Assembly: GCA_900471485.1 (NCBI GenBank)
Contig: UCEU01000024.1
Span: 50,453-114,452, forward strand
Source: Hyphomicrobiales bacterium
Lineage (GTDB): Bacteria > Pseudomonadota > Alphaproteobacteria > Rhizobiales > Rhizobiaceae
Reading direction: 5' to 3'
Length of the DNA: 64,000 bases
Shown here: piece after piece, positions 8,921-17,887 of the stretch
Layout of the letters: every line of letters starts with the position of its first letter
Position numbering within the stretch: position 1 is the stretch's first letter
Made by a program: the position numbers and the translations under genes
The notes under the pieces: model-generated
Seen by the model: the letters and a program-made list of their open reading frames with translations, nothing else
Databases searched by the model: none
What the model was told of the DNA's origin: nothing

Positions 8921-8947
8921 ACTCCGGCGTGACAGCCACGCCGGAGT
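8921..8947. terminator. Hairpin between convergent genes, possible terminator
   Basis: A perfect 10-bp stem (ACTCCGGCGT / ACGCCGGAGT) with a 7-base loop lies in the 74-base gap between the Kazal lipoprotein (plus) and the secreted protein gene (minus). It is placed to stop transcripts from both sides, but no T-run follows on either strand. Confidence 0.45.
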
Positions 8948-8956
8948 GAGCAGCGC

Positions 8957-10408
8957 TTAATCAGCGCCCTTGATCACCTGGCCGTTAATCTTGATCGAGC
9001 CGTCGCGGGCAACGTCGATATCCCAGCGCTGGCGTCCATCGGGATCGGCCTTGGCGAAACCCTTCGCCATCATCAGGCCGAAGGACACCTGGTTGAGTTC
9101 CGGATTGGCTTTGGCGAGGTCCTGAATGGCGGCGATCGTCTTGTCGAAGTCACGGGCCACGATCGAGGCGTTCATCGAATATTCCTTCGACGAGCCCGGC
9201 TTGCCCCGCAATTCACCGGAGATCTCGGCATCATAGACGCTCGACTTCGCCGAGATCTTCGGGAAGCCGACGACCATGTTGCCATCGGACAGGAGCTTCT
9301 CGAACGCCTTGTCCATTTCCGGGTCCGACTTCTTCGTCTCCGTGAAATCGGCCTTCAGCAGCTCTTCGCCGAATGCCGCGACGTCGATCTCGGGGAACGA
9401 CATCTGCATCTGCAGCTCTTCGGGCACCAGAGCGGCGTACATCTGAGGCACCAGCGGGCTGTCGAAGCTGATCTGCTTGGCCGAGAGACCGACGTCGAAG
9501 CGCATGGCATCAGACGGGCCGCTCATGCCGATCGTGTAATCCACCGTCTCCGCGCCGCCACTGCCGCCGACGCTGCTGACATTGAGCTTGTTCAGCGTCA
9601 CCGTCTCGTTGAGCGATGTCATCAGCGGGAAGGACTTGCGCAGAAGATCCTTGATCTCCTCGCTCTCGGCGCGGCGCAGCTTCTTCTCTTCCGAATGCTC
9701 GACGAAGAAGGCGGCGAGATCCATGATGTTCTTGACGGAAACACCGTTGACGGCGGCCGCGAAATCGACCGAGTCCGCACGGATCTCGACCGGCGGAACG
9801 TCCTTGCCGCTGATCTTCTCGACGAAATCGGACATCGTGCCGCTGCCGGCGAAGTTCGTACGATCAGGCAGATCGCTGTCCGAAGACGTCATCTTGTAGG
9901 TCGAGGGGCCGGTCTCGGCGCTCACCTCTTCCTTGTCCGTCTTCGACGAGAAGCGCACCGCCTTCATCGTGAAATCGCCGGATTTTAGATAGCTGATCGC
10001 CGGATCGAACACGCCGTTGGAAACGAGGCTGTCGATCAGATAAGTGAATTCGGTCTTCGGCTGGCCGGCGGCCTTGAAGCTTCCGGTCACGTCGAGCGAG
10101 TTGTTGCCCTCGATCTTCCAGAGCCCGCCATCTTCAGGCGTCGCGAAAAGCGACCATGGCTGCAGGCCCTTGACGGCGAAATCGGCCGGATTGACCTTCG
10201 TCAGCAGCTTGGCGAAATCGTAGATGACCTCGTAGCGCGTTCCGGCCGGATTGACCGTGACGAAGCCCTTGCCGACCTCCTTGGGAAGGAACCGCGTCAG
10301 GTTCTTTTGAATGTCCGCGGCGCCCTTCTGGTTGATATCGACCGCCGCCGCTGTCGAGAGCAAAGCCATAGAGATAAGGCCGGTGGCTGCTATCGTCTTG
10401 AGTTGCAT
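8957..10408 (-). CDS. Secreted protein of unknown function
   Basis: 483 residues. A signal peptide is clear (MQLKTIAATGLISMALLSTA, probable cleavage after AAA near 22). The mature part is repeatedly amphipathic with many beta-like stretches and no cysteine motif, consistent with a periplasmic or envelope beta-rich protein. The start at 10408 is preferred over in-frame ATGs at 10423 and 10429 because GGAGAG lies 7 bases ahead of it and the signal peptide then starts cleanly. The frame stays open further upstream into the neighbouring gene's 3' end, which I treat as chance. I recognise no family. It follows the MHYT gene on the same strand after 82 bases. Confidence 0.8.
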   Translation of the reverse strand: MQLKTIAATGLISMALLSTAAAVDINQKGAADIQKNLTRFLPKEVGKGFVTVNPAGTRYEVIYDFAKLLTKVNPADFAVKGLQPWSLFATPEDGGLWKIEGNNSLDVTGSFKAAGQPKTEFTYLIDSLVSNGVFDPAISYLKSGDFTMKAVRFSSKTDKEEVSAETGPSTYKMTSSDSDLPDRTNFAGSGTMSDFVEKISGKDVPPVEIRADSVDFAAAVNGVSVKNIMDLAAFFVEHSEEKKLRRAESEEIKDLLRKSFPLMTSLNETVTLNKLNVSSVGGSGGAETVDYTIGMSGPSDAMRFDVGLSAKQISFDSPLVPQMYAALVPEELQMQMSFPEIDVAAFGEELLKADFTETKKSDPEMDKAFEKLLSDGNMVVGFPKISAKSSVYDAEISGELRGKPGSSKEYSMNASIVARDFDKTIAAIQDLAKANPELNQVSFGLMMAKGFAKADPDGRQRWDIDVARDGSIKINGQVIKGAD

Positions 10409-10490
10409 GCTGAATCTCTCCATACCCATGTTGCCGCGCATGTGAAGTCTCAGACCCGGTCCTGTCAACCCAGCCGTGCAGTTTCCTTGA

Positions 10491-13271
10491 TCAGGCCGCC
10501 AGTTTCCGCAACCGCATCGGCATCGGACGCCCGAGCAGATAGCCTTGCGCCTCGTCACAGCCCTCGTCGAGTAGGATCGCCAGCTGGACATCCGTCTCGA
10601 CACCCTCGGCAAGAACAGGAATGCTCAGGCTCTGGCCGAGCGCCAGGATAGCACGGATGATAGCCTTGGACTGATCGCTCGTCTCCACTTCGCTCATGAA
10701 GCTGCGGTCGAGCTTGATCTTGTCGAACGGAAACGCCCGCAGCGTCTCCAGCGACGAATAGCCGGTTCCGAAATCATCGATGGCGATCGACACGCCGAGG
10801 TTCTTGACCTGCCGCAGCGTCAGCAGCGCGCGATCCTTGTCGACGATGATCGAGGATTCGGTGATCTCGAGCTCCAGCCGCCATGGTTCCAGGCCGGTTT
10901 CAAGGAGCACCGTGTGAACGAGCCGGGCAATGTCCTGGTTGGCGATCTGGATCGGCGAGAGGTTTACGGCGATCTTGTGCTTCTCCGGCCAGCTCGCCGC
11001 TTCCCGGCACGCCTCGCGCAGCACCCATTCCCCGATCGGGACAATCGCGCCGCATTCCTCGGCAATGGCGATGAAATCACCCGGAGGCACGTTGCCGCGC
11101 GTCGGATGCTGCCAGCGCAGCAGCACTTCGTAGCCGGTGATATCGCCGGTCGAGACGGACTTCTGCACCTGGTAGTGCAGGTGCAGTTCGCGCCGTTCTA
11201 TCGCCGACCAGAGGTCGCTTGCGATGTTGCGGCGGTCGCGCGCGGCTTCGTCCATCGCCACTTCGTAGAAGCAGATCCGCTCGCTGAGCGCCGCCTTGGC
11301 GCGGTACATTGCCAGATCGGCGTTGGCGATCAGCAACTCGCCGGTCTCGCCGTCCTGCGGATAGATGGCGACGCCGATGCTCGCATCCGACTTGACGTCG
11401 AAGTCCTCGATCTTCAGATCGACGATCAGGCTGCTCTCGAGCCGGGCGATGAAATCGTGCAGGTCCGCGATCTCGGAGAACTGCTTGATGGCCGCGAACT
11501 CGTCACCGCCGAAGCGGGAAACGAACTCGTCTTCTTGCAGTATCCCCGTCATGCCCGAGGCCAGCTTGATCAGCACCTGGTCACCGGCACCATGGCCGCG
11601 CTGGTCGTTGATCTCCTTGAACTTGTCGAGGTCGATTCCGATCACGGCGACCTGCGTGCCGGAGCGTTTCGCCACGGCCAGTTCCTGCGCCAGCCGGTCG
11701 GCGAACTGCGAACGGTTGGGCAGGCCCGTCAGCACGTCGTGCCTTGCCATGAAGGCGATCTTCTCTTCCGACTGCAGCCGCTCGGTAATGTCCTCATACG
11801 TCGCCACCCATCCGCCGTCCTGCAGCTTGTTCAGGTTCACCTGGATCGAGGTGCCGTGCGTCATCTTGTGGATGAGCGAATGTTCGCCGGCGCGCATCGT
11901 GCGCATCAGCTTGTCGTAGTGTTCGCAGGCGCGCGCCGAAGCCGATGCAATGTCCGGGCTGCAGATCGCGTAGCCAAGCGTCACGATCTCGCGATAGGAC
12001 ATGCCGGGCTTGATCATTCCTTCCTTGAAGTTGAAGATCTCGCTGTAGCGGCGGTTGGCAAGCAGCAGGCGTTCGTCGGCGTCGAACAGGCAGATGCCCT
12101 GCGAAACATTTTCGAGCGCCAGGTCGAGGTTGCGGCTGATCTCCTTGATCCGGTCGCGATCCGCCTTTTGCTCGGTAATATCCTTGGTAATCTTCGCATA
12201 GCCCGCGAGACTGCCGTCCTCGGCGTAGATCGGGTCGATGACCACATGTGCCCAGAAGGACGTTCCGTCCTTGCGGAAGCGGCGTCCCTCGGCTTCGAAC
12301 TTGCCTTCGGTGCGCGCCATCAACAGCGCCTGCTGCGGCAGGCCATTGGCACGTTCCTCCTCCGAATAGAAGCGTCCGAAATCCTGGCCGACGATCTCCT
12401 CGGCGGTATAGCCCTTGGCGCGTTGAGCGCCTGCATTCCAATTGGTGACGCGCCCTTCGACATCGAGCATGTAGATGGCGTAGTCCGTAACGCCCTGCAC
12501 CAGCATTTCGAAGCGCGCCTCGCTCTCCATCGTAGAACTCTCGGCGCGCATCGCGAAGACCGCCGCGGCAAAGCCCGATGCGATCATCGAAAGCGAAACG
12601 GCAAGCAGCGTGATGACCATGAAGCCCGTTGACAACGTCTCGCTCGGATCGATCTCGATGCCGACTGCGGGCACCACCGTCAGGGCTCCCATCGCCGTGA
12701 AATGCATGGAGACGATCGCCAGGCAAAGCGTACCGGCGGGAATGAGCAGCTTGCGCGCCGTCAGCTTGGTGTCGGGCAGCAACGCGAAGGCAATCGCGGA
12801 GACGACGACCGCGCAGCCCATCGCCGCGATGACAAGCGACCGATCCCAGACCATCGTGCCAGGAAACTGCACCGCGACCATTCCCATGAAATGCATCAGC
12901 GTCACGCCGATGCCGAAAAGGACACCGGCAAACGCGCGCCCCACCCTGCCCTCGGTCATCGCCGCAAGGCTGACGGCGGCGAGAGTAGTCAGCAGGGAAA
13001 TGCCGAGCGACGCCAGCGTCTGCGACGTATCGTATCCCATGACGATACCGCTGTCATAGGCGAGCATCGCAACAAAATGCGTTGCCCATATGCCAAAGCC
13101 ACCCGCGGCAGCGCCCATCAGCAGCCAGATCGCTCGCGCGACTTTCACTGCGCTGCGGGCGCGCTGCAGAAGCGTGAGCGCCGCCAACGACGACAGGAAG
13201 CAAAGGCATCCCGCCAGGGCAACCAGACTGAGGTCGTGCATGTAGGCAATGCAGGAGAAAACGGTAAACAT
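10491..13271 (-). CDS. MHYT-PAS-PAS-GGDEF-EAL membrane signalling protein
   Basis: 926 residues. The N-terminus is a seven-helix MHYT sensor with three motifs (ATHFVAM about 63-69, MHFMGM 126-131, MHFTAM 189-194), a family proposed to bind metal or diatomic gas. Then come a PAS domain (about 250-365), a second PAS-like region (about 380-495), a GGDEF domain with intact GGDEF (588-592) and an EAL domain with EVL (715-717), plus ITES, DDFGTGYSS and KLDRSF. Both c-di-GMP synthesis and hydrolysis are possible. The RxxD inhibitory site ahead of GGDEF is not conserved (QEDE). The ATG at 13271 is chosen over a TTG 15 bases upstream. Confidence 0.93.
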   Translation of the reverse strand: MFTVFSCIAYMHDLSLVALAGCLCFLSSLAALTLLQRARSAVKVARAIWLLMGAAAGGFGIWATHFVAMLAYDSGIVMGYDTSQTLASLGISLLTTLAAVSLAAMTEGRVGRAFAGVLFGIGVTLMHFMGMVAVQFPGTMVWDRSLVIAAMGCAVVVSAIAFALLPDTKLTARKLLIPAGTLCLAIVSMHFTAMGALTVVPAVGIEIDPSETLSTGFMVITLLAVSLSMIASGFAAAVFAMRAESSTMESEARFEMLVQGVTDYAIYMLDVEGRVTNWNAGAQRAKGYTAEEIVGQDFGRFYSEEERANGLPQQALLMARTEGKFEAEGRRFRKDGTSFWAHVVIDPIYAEDGSLAGYAKITKDITEQKADRDRIKEISRNLDLALENVSQGICLFDADERLLLANRRYSEIFNFKEGMIKPGMSYREIVTLGYAICSPDIASASARACEHYDKLMRTMRAGEHSLIHKMTHGTSIQVNLNKLQDGGWVATYEDITERLQSEEKIAFMARHDVLTGLPNRSQFADRLAQELAVAKRSGTQVAVIGIDLDKFKEINDQRGHGAGDQVLIKLASGMTGILQEDEFVSRFGGDEFAAIKQFSEIADLHDFIARLESSLIVDLKIEDFDVKSDASIGVAIYPQDGETGELLIANADLAMYRAKAALSERICFYEVAMDEAARDRRNIASDLWSAIERRELHLHYQVQKSVSTGDITGYEVLLRWQHPTRGNVPPGDFIAIAEECGAIVPIGEWVLREACREAASWPEKHKIAVNLSPIQIANQDIARLVHTVLLETGLEPWRLELEITESSIIVDKDRALLTLRQVKNLGVSIAIDDFGTGYSSLETLRAFPFDKIKLDRSFMSEVETSDQSKAIIRAILALGQSLSIPVLAEGVETDVQLAILLDEGCDEAQGYLLGRPMPMRLRKLAA

Positions 13272-13589
13272 GACAGATCCAAACAAATTTGATGTCTGGC
13301 TTCATACGCAGCCGCTTAAGAAAGCAATAATTGAAGTGATCTCGCGGGCAATTGCCCAGCAATGGCTGCGACTGTCATTAACAGCGCGTCAACGCTCAAA
13401 CATCTCAGGTTTTGCAAGTGCTTCGCCGAAGATGCTCAAGTTGCATTAGCATGTTCTTGTATCCATATAGCAACACAGGCAAAAGCGCTGGGATGCAATA
13501 TCTGCATCGGCGCATATAAGCGATGGAAGTTTCATCCGATAGATGCAATCATCACCGTGCTGCTGGAGGGTAGCGGAGGAGGACTGTGC
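13272..13589. other. Intergenic region upstream of MHYT gene
   Basis: About 318 bases, more AT-rich than the coding flanks, without a convincing reading frame before the small ORF at 13590. It includes a 12-bp perfect palindrome GGGCAATTGCCC (13346-13357) about 75 bases from the MHYT start, a candidate operator, and an inverted repeat GATGCA-ATATC-TGCATC around 13492-13508. The MHYT promoter should be here. Confidence 0.45.
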
Positions 13590-13682
13590 ATGAGCGATGA
13601 AGCAAAGGGCTTTTTGCTGGCTGCCGAGCTTTCCATGCTGTTTTGGGTCGCGCTGGGTCTGCTTGTTGCCGCAAGCCTGTAA
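13590..13682 (+). CDS. Candidate 30-residue single-helix membrane peptide
   Basis: Short ORF beginning MSDEAKGFLLAAELS and ending in a hydrophobic run (about 14-29, WVALGLLVAAS-like). It has the topology of a single-span small membrane protein with a short charged N-terminus. The support is a very strong ribosome binding site (GGAGGAGG) seven bases ahead of the ATG, in a region otherwise lacking genes. The frame is open further upstream, but that extension is Cys-rich and non-coding in character. I do not recognise a family. Confidence 0.5.
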   Translation: MSDEAKGFLLAAELSMLFWVALGLLVAASL

Positions 13683-13903
13683 TGCCCATGCTTGATCGGG
13701 CTGACGCCCGAGATAGGCAGCGGCGCCCCGGATGCCGGGTTTTTCGGCCGTGCTTGCCTTTGCCCGCCATTTATACTATAGCGCACGCGTCCGTGTAGAC
13801 ACCCTTGGAGGCAACGCGGATGAGGTTGGGGAAACCCGCCTCCAGTTCAGCGACGGGCATGTGCCTGCGCCGAGCTCTCCATATAACCTCGAAAGGTAAT
13901 GTC

Positions 13904-14515
13904 ATGAGCCACGAAAGCTACGAGCTCAAGGCCGAGGCGCGCGAACGGGTTGGTAAGGGGTCCGCCCGTGAACTTCGCCGCAATGGTCTCATCCCGGCTG
14001 TCATCTATGGTGACAAGCAGGCCCCCATTTCTATCTCGCTCAGCACCAATGAGGTGACGAAGCGCATCCACGCCGGCGGTTTCATGACCACCGTTGCTAC
14101 GATCGACGTCGACGGCAAGAAGTACAAGGTTCTGCCGAAGGACTACCAGCTCGATCCGGTCCGCGACTTCACCATGCACGTGGACTTCCTGCGCGTTTCC
14201 GGCAACACCCAGGTCTCCGTCCAGATCCCGGTTCACTTCATCAACGAAGAGAAGTCCCAGGGCCTCAAGGTCGGCGGCGTTCTGAACATCGTTCGTCACG
14301 AAGTCGAAGTTCATTGCCCGGCTGATGCGATCCCGGAATTCTTCAACGTTGACCTCAGCGGCAAGAAGATCGGCGACAGCATCCACATCTCCGAAGTCAC
14401 CCTGCCGAAGGGCGTGACCACGGTTATCGACCGCGACTTCACCATCGCGACGATCGTTGCTCCGGCAGCCGGCGTCTCGGAAGAAGCTGAAGAAGCAGGC
14501 GAAGCTGAAGCCTGA
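13904..14515 (+). CDS. rplY: 50S ribosomal protein L25/Ctc
   Basis: Long form of L25 (203 residues) with the N-terminal 5S-rRNA-binding domain (ELKAEARERVGKGSARELRRNG motif, about 5-25; IPAVIYG about 28-34) and the Ctc-type C-terminal TL5 domain. It ends in an acidic EEAEEAGEAEA tail common in alphaproteobacteria. The ATG at 13904 has AAAGGT upstream; the open frame reaches 13805 but the homologous start is MSHESYELKAE. A clear intrinsic terminator follows. pth, its usual neighbour, is 3.4 kb downstream here, with two signalling genes in between. Confidence 0.96.
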   Translation: MSHESYELKAEARERVGKGSARELRRNGLIPAVIYGDKQAPISISLSTNEVTKRIHAGGFMTTVATIDVDGKKYKVLPKDYQLDPVRDFTMHVDFLRVSGNTQVSVQIPVHFINEEKSQGLKVGGVLNIVRHEVEVHCPADAIPEFFNVDLSGKKIGDSIHISEVTLPKGVTTVIDRDFTIATIVAPAAGVSEEAEEAGEAEA

Positions 14516-14539
14516 TCGCTTCCATAATTTGTAAAGCAT

Positions 14540-14572
14540 AAGGCCCGCTTTCTCCCGAAGGCGGGCCTTTTC
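14540..14572 (+). terminator. Intrinsic terminator of rplY
   Basis: GGCCCGC (14542-14548) pairs with GCGGGCC (14561-14567) around a 12-base loop, preceded by AA and followed by TTTT. It sits 25 bases after the rplY stop, so the downstream GGDEF-EAL gene needs its own promoter. Confidence 0.85.
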
Positions 14573-14700
14573 ATTTGGGGCGGGCGTACCCGTTTCAGCA
14601 ACATTTAATACATTTCGGCGAAGCATTCCTGACGGTCCTGCAAGGTGAAAAACTTGCAGAAGACAAAAGAAGCAAAGGCGGCAGGGAGCCAACCGATACA

Positions 14701-17055
14701 ATGAACAATTCCGTTCAGAATCGTTTTCTGGCGATCATCTGCGGCGCGTTGTTGCTTTTTGTTGCTCCGCTATTCGTATTGTTTCTGTTTCTTTCTTCCG
14801 AGCGCGCGGAAAAAGAGACGCGCGACCATATCGCCGTCCTTCTCGTCGCCAACGCCCAGGCGCTGGCCAAGCCGCTCTGGGATCTCGATGAAGACAGCAT
14901 CGCCCAGATCAGCGCCACGGTGGTCACGCAGGAATCCATCGTCAAGGTCCAGGTCCGCGATCAGTCCGGCCAGCTCGACATCATGCAGTCGACCATTCCG
15001 CGCTCCTTCAGCGGAAACCTGATCCAGGTCTCGCGCGCCATCATCTACAACACCGTCGATGGCCCGAAGAACCTCGGCAGCATATCGGTTTTCTATCCCG
15101 CGCTCGGCGTCTTCTCGGGCCTGAAGCACGAGGAGATCGTATTCATGTCGATCTTCCTCTTCGCCGTTCTCGCCGTTGTCAGCGCCGCCATCATCGGCAA
15201 CCGCATCTTTGTCATCCGCCCGCTGATGCGCCTGACCGCCGCGATCGAGGCGACGCGCCAGCTCGGCTCCCGCCACCATGTCGACTGGCGTTCGAACGAC
15301 GAAATGGGTCGTCTCGCCAGCGGCTTCAACGACATGCAGTCGAAGCTCGAGCGCGAGGAACGCGAGTTGAAGCTCGCCCATCGCCGCGCCATCGACATCT
15401 ACGACCTGACGCCGGCGATGCTCTTCTCGCTGGATGAGGACGACCGTATCACCGCCGTCAGCGATTACTGGCTGGTCGCGACGGGCTACGACCGCGCGCG
15501 CGTCATCGGCGGTCGCTTCGCCGATCTCGTCACCGCCGATACCAGAGAGGCCTTCCTCAGGCGCAAGGATGTATCCGAAGGTGCAGCCGCGCGCGATCTG
15601 ACCGTCAAGTTCCTTTGCTTCGACGGCCGGGTGATGGACGTGCTGATCCTGGAATCGAAGGCCGCCACCGGTGGTCACGATACGCTCTCGCTTTCCGTCA
15701 TGACCGACGTGACCGATCTCAAGGCATCGGAAGCCCGCAACCATCGCCAGGCGATCAGCGACCATCTTACCGGCCTGCTCAACCGCCAGGGCTTCGAGGC
15801 CGCGCTCGACGCCAAGATCAGGGAAGCCGACGCCGTTGGCCAGGAACTCGCCTGCCTCTTCGTCGATCTCGACCGCTTCAAGTGGATCAACGACAATATG
15901 GGCCACGCCGAAGGCGACCGGGCGCTGCGCGAATTCGTCTCGCGCCTGCGCACCCATCTGGCCCCGTCCGATCAGGCCGCTCGCCTCGGCGGCGACGAGT
16001 TCGCCATCCTGCTGCCCGCCATCGACGCCACGCGCCGCGCTGCGGCCATGGCCGAACAGATCGCCACGATCTTCCAGATCCCGTTCGGCACCGACCTGCA
16101 TCTCAGCGCCAGCGTCGGCATCGCCGTCTATCCGTTGCACGCCTCCAACGCCGCCGAACTGCTGCAGAAGTCCGATATGGCGATGTACGCCAAGAAGCGT
16201 GACGGCAAGAACGGCGCCCAGATCTTCGACCCGACGATGCTCGATCACGCACGCGCACGCGCCGAGATCGAAAGCCACATCGAAGCCGCACTCGCCGAAG
16301 ACTGGTTCGACGCCTACCTGCAGCCGATCGTCAGCCTGAACGGCCGCGGCGTCGCCGGCTTCGAGGCACTGATGCGCCTGAACCATCCGCAGAAAGGCCT
16401 GATGGCGCCTGCCGAGATCATCAACGTTGCCGAGGAGACCGGAAAGATCGGCCGCGTCGGCAATGTGATCATGGAAAAGGCGATCGCCCACCTCGCCAAC
16501 ATCTCCCGCCTCCCCGGCATGGAAAACAGCTATCTCGCCATCAACTTCTCGCCGCTGCAGTTCGAACCCGCCCTGCCCGCTCGCCTTGCCGCGCTGCTCG
16601 TGCGCCACGGCATCCGTCCCGATCGCATCGTGGTCGAGATCACCGAGGCGGTGCTGATGCACAACAACCCCGAGATCCGCATGATCGTCACCGAGATGCG
16701 CCACTTCGGCTGCAGGATCGCGCTCGACGATTTCGGCACCGGATACTCCTCGCTGAGCTACCTCAACCGCTTTCCGGTCGATATCATCAAGATCGATCAG
16801 TCCTTCACCCGCTCGATCAACGACGCCAATCCCGAAATTCGCCACAAGAGCAGGATGCTGGTCGAAAGCATCACGACGCTGTCGCACAAGATGGATTGCA
16901 CCGTCATCGCCGAGGGCATCGAAACAGAGGAAGAATGCCGGACGCTGCACGAGATGGGCCTCGACTTCGGCCAGGGCTATCTCTTCCACCGCCCGCAAAA
17001 CGTCGTAAGCCTGATCGATCGACTGCGAGCGATCCAGTTGTCGGTGGCCTCATAG
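14701..17055 (+). CDS. HAMP-PAS-GGDEF-EAL membrane protein
   Basis: 784 residues. TM1 is about 8-31, a periplasmic sensor segment about 33-145, TM2 about 147-166, a HAMP linker about 168-222 and a PAS domain about 228-340. GGDEF follows with intact GGDEF (430-434), then EAL with intact EAL (555-557), EITEAVL and DDFGTGYSS. Both catalytic motifs look functional. The I-site RxxD is absent (APSD). The ATG at 14701 is used because the earlier frame from 14575 runs through the rplY terminator. A solute-binding protein gene starts 19 bases after its stop, so the pair is probably co-transcribed; the binding protein could feed a periplasmic signal to the sensor segment (inference). Confidence 0.92.
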   Translation: MNNSVQNRFLAIICGALLLFVAPLFVLFLFLSSERAEKETRDHIAVLLVANAQALAKPLWDLDEDSIAQISATVVTQESIVKVQVRDQSGQLDIMQSTIPRSFSGNLIQVSRAIIYNTVDGPKNLGSISVFYPALGVFSGLKHEEIVFMSIFLFAVLAVVSAAIIGNRIFVIRPLMRLTAAIEATRQLGSRHHVDWRSNDEMGRLASGFNDMQSKLEREERELKLAHRRAIDIYDLTPAMLFSLDEDDRITAVSDYWLVATGYDRARVIGGRFADLVTADTREAFLRRKDVSEGAAARDLTVKFLCFDGRVMDVLILESKAATGGHDTLSLSVMTDVTDLKASEARNHRQAISDHLTGLLNRQGFEAALDAKIREADAVGQELACLFVDLDRFKWINDNMGHAEGDRALREFVSRLRTHLAPSDQAARLGGDEFAILLPAIDATRRAAAMAEQIATIFQIPFGTDLHLSASVGIAVYPLHASNAAELLQKSDMAMYAKKRDGKNGAQIFDPTMLDHARARAEIESHIEAALAEDWFDAYLQPIVSLNGRGVAGFEALMRLNHPQKGLMAPAEIINVAEETGKIGRVGNVIMEKAIAHLANISRLPGMENSYLAINFSPLQFEPALPARLAALLVRHGIRPDRIVVEITEAVLMHNNPEIRMIVTEMRHFGCRIALDDFGTGYSSLSYLNRFPVDIIKIDQSFTRSINDANPEIRHKSRMLVESITTLSHKMDCTVIAEGIETEEECRTLHEMGLDFGQGYLFHRPQNVVSLIDRLRAIQLSVAS

Positions 17056-17074
17056 ATAATCGCGGGAGAGCAAC

Positions 17075-17797
17075 ATGATGAAGAAGCTGATCCTGACCGT
17101 TCTCCTTGGCCTTTCCTCCGTGATCCGCGCGCATGCGGAGCCGGTGACCTTCGTCACCGAGGAATATCCGCCCTTCAGCTACCGCGAGGACCGCGTGATC
17201 AAGGGCACGTCCGTCGAGCAGATCGAAAAGCTGATGACCGCCGCCGGCATCGAGTACAAGATCGAGATGCTCCCATGGGCCCGCGCCTACACCCTGGCGC
17301 AGAGCGAGCCCATGACCTGCGTCTTCAGCACCGCGCACACTGCCAAGCGCGATCCGCTCTTCAAATGGATAGAGCCGCTGCTGACCGATCGCAATATCCT
17401 GATCGCTAAGACGGGTTCCGGCGTGGCGCCGAAGGATATGGAAGACGCCAAGCGCTACACCATAGGCACCCAGCGCGAGGACTACAGCGACACGGTGTTG
17501 CGCGAAAAGGGCTTCCCCAAGATCGACGTCGCCTCGGACTTCAACGCCACCTTTCGCAAGCTGATGAACGGCCGCATCGACATGATGCCGATCTCGCAGC
17601 TTTACTTCCAGCGGCTCAAGTCCGAGCAGCCTGTCGAAAAGGTCCTGGAACTCACTTCCCAGCCCATGGGCATCGCCTGCCAAAAGGAGTTCCCGGAAGA
17701 TCTCCTGACCAGAATGCAGGCAGCCCTTACCGCGCTGATCGCCGACGGCACCCAGAAGGCGATCTTCGCCAAATACAAGCTCGACGGCGGCAACTGA
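17075..17797 (+). CDS. Periplasmic solute-binding protein (SBP_bac_3 type)
   Basis: 240 residues with a signal peptide (MMKKLILTVLLGLSSVIRAHA, cleavage near 21). The family-3 solute-binding fold starts VTFVTEEYPPFSYREDRVIKG, as in amino-acid binding proteins, and resembles the single-domain sensors found outside ABC operons. No permease or ATPase gene is nearby. The only partner is the GGDEF-EAL gene 19 bases upstream, which suggests a sensing role rather than transport. GGGAGAG precedes the ATG pair at 17075/17078. The ligand is unknown. Confidence 0.82.
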   Translation: MMKKLILTVLLGLSSVIRAHAEPVTFVTEEYPPFSYREDRVIKGTSVEQIEKLMTAAGIEYKIEMLPWARAYTLAQSEPMTCVFSTAHTAKRDPLFKWIEPLLTDRNILIAKTGSGVAPKDMEDAKRYTIGTQREDYSDTVLREKGFPKIDVASDFNATFRKLMNGRIDMMPISQLYFQRLKSEQPVEKVLELTSQPMGIACQKEFPEDLLTRMQAALTALIADGTQKAIFAKYKLDGGN

Positions 17798-17887
17798 TTT
17801 CCCACACTTCATCCGCTTCGTCTTGACTTTGACGTCATTTCGCGGTGGTGAACGTTCCAAGCTTAACTGCGAGGAATTGGACGTCCC

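Noticed and set aside
10914..12632. 572-codon open frame on the plus strand, antisense to the MHYT gene
   Set aside because: High-GC coding DNA leaves long open antisense frames; composition is Arg/Asp/His-rich and the minus frame shows full domain motifs.
14770..16998. 742-codon minus-strand frame over the GGDEF-EAL gene
   Set aside because: Antisense shadow; the plus frame carries HAMP, PAS, GGDEF and EAL motifs in order.
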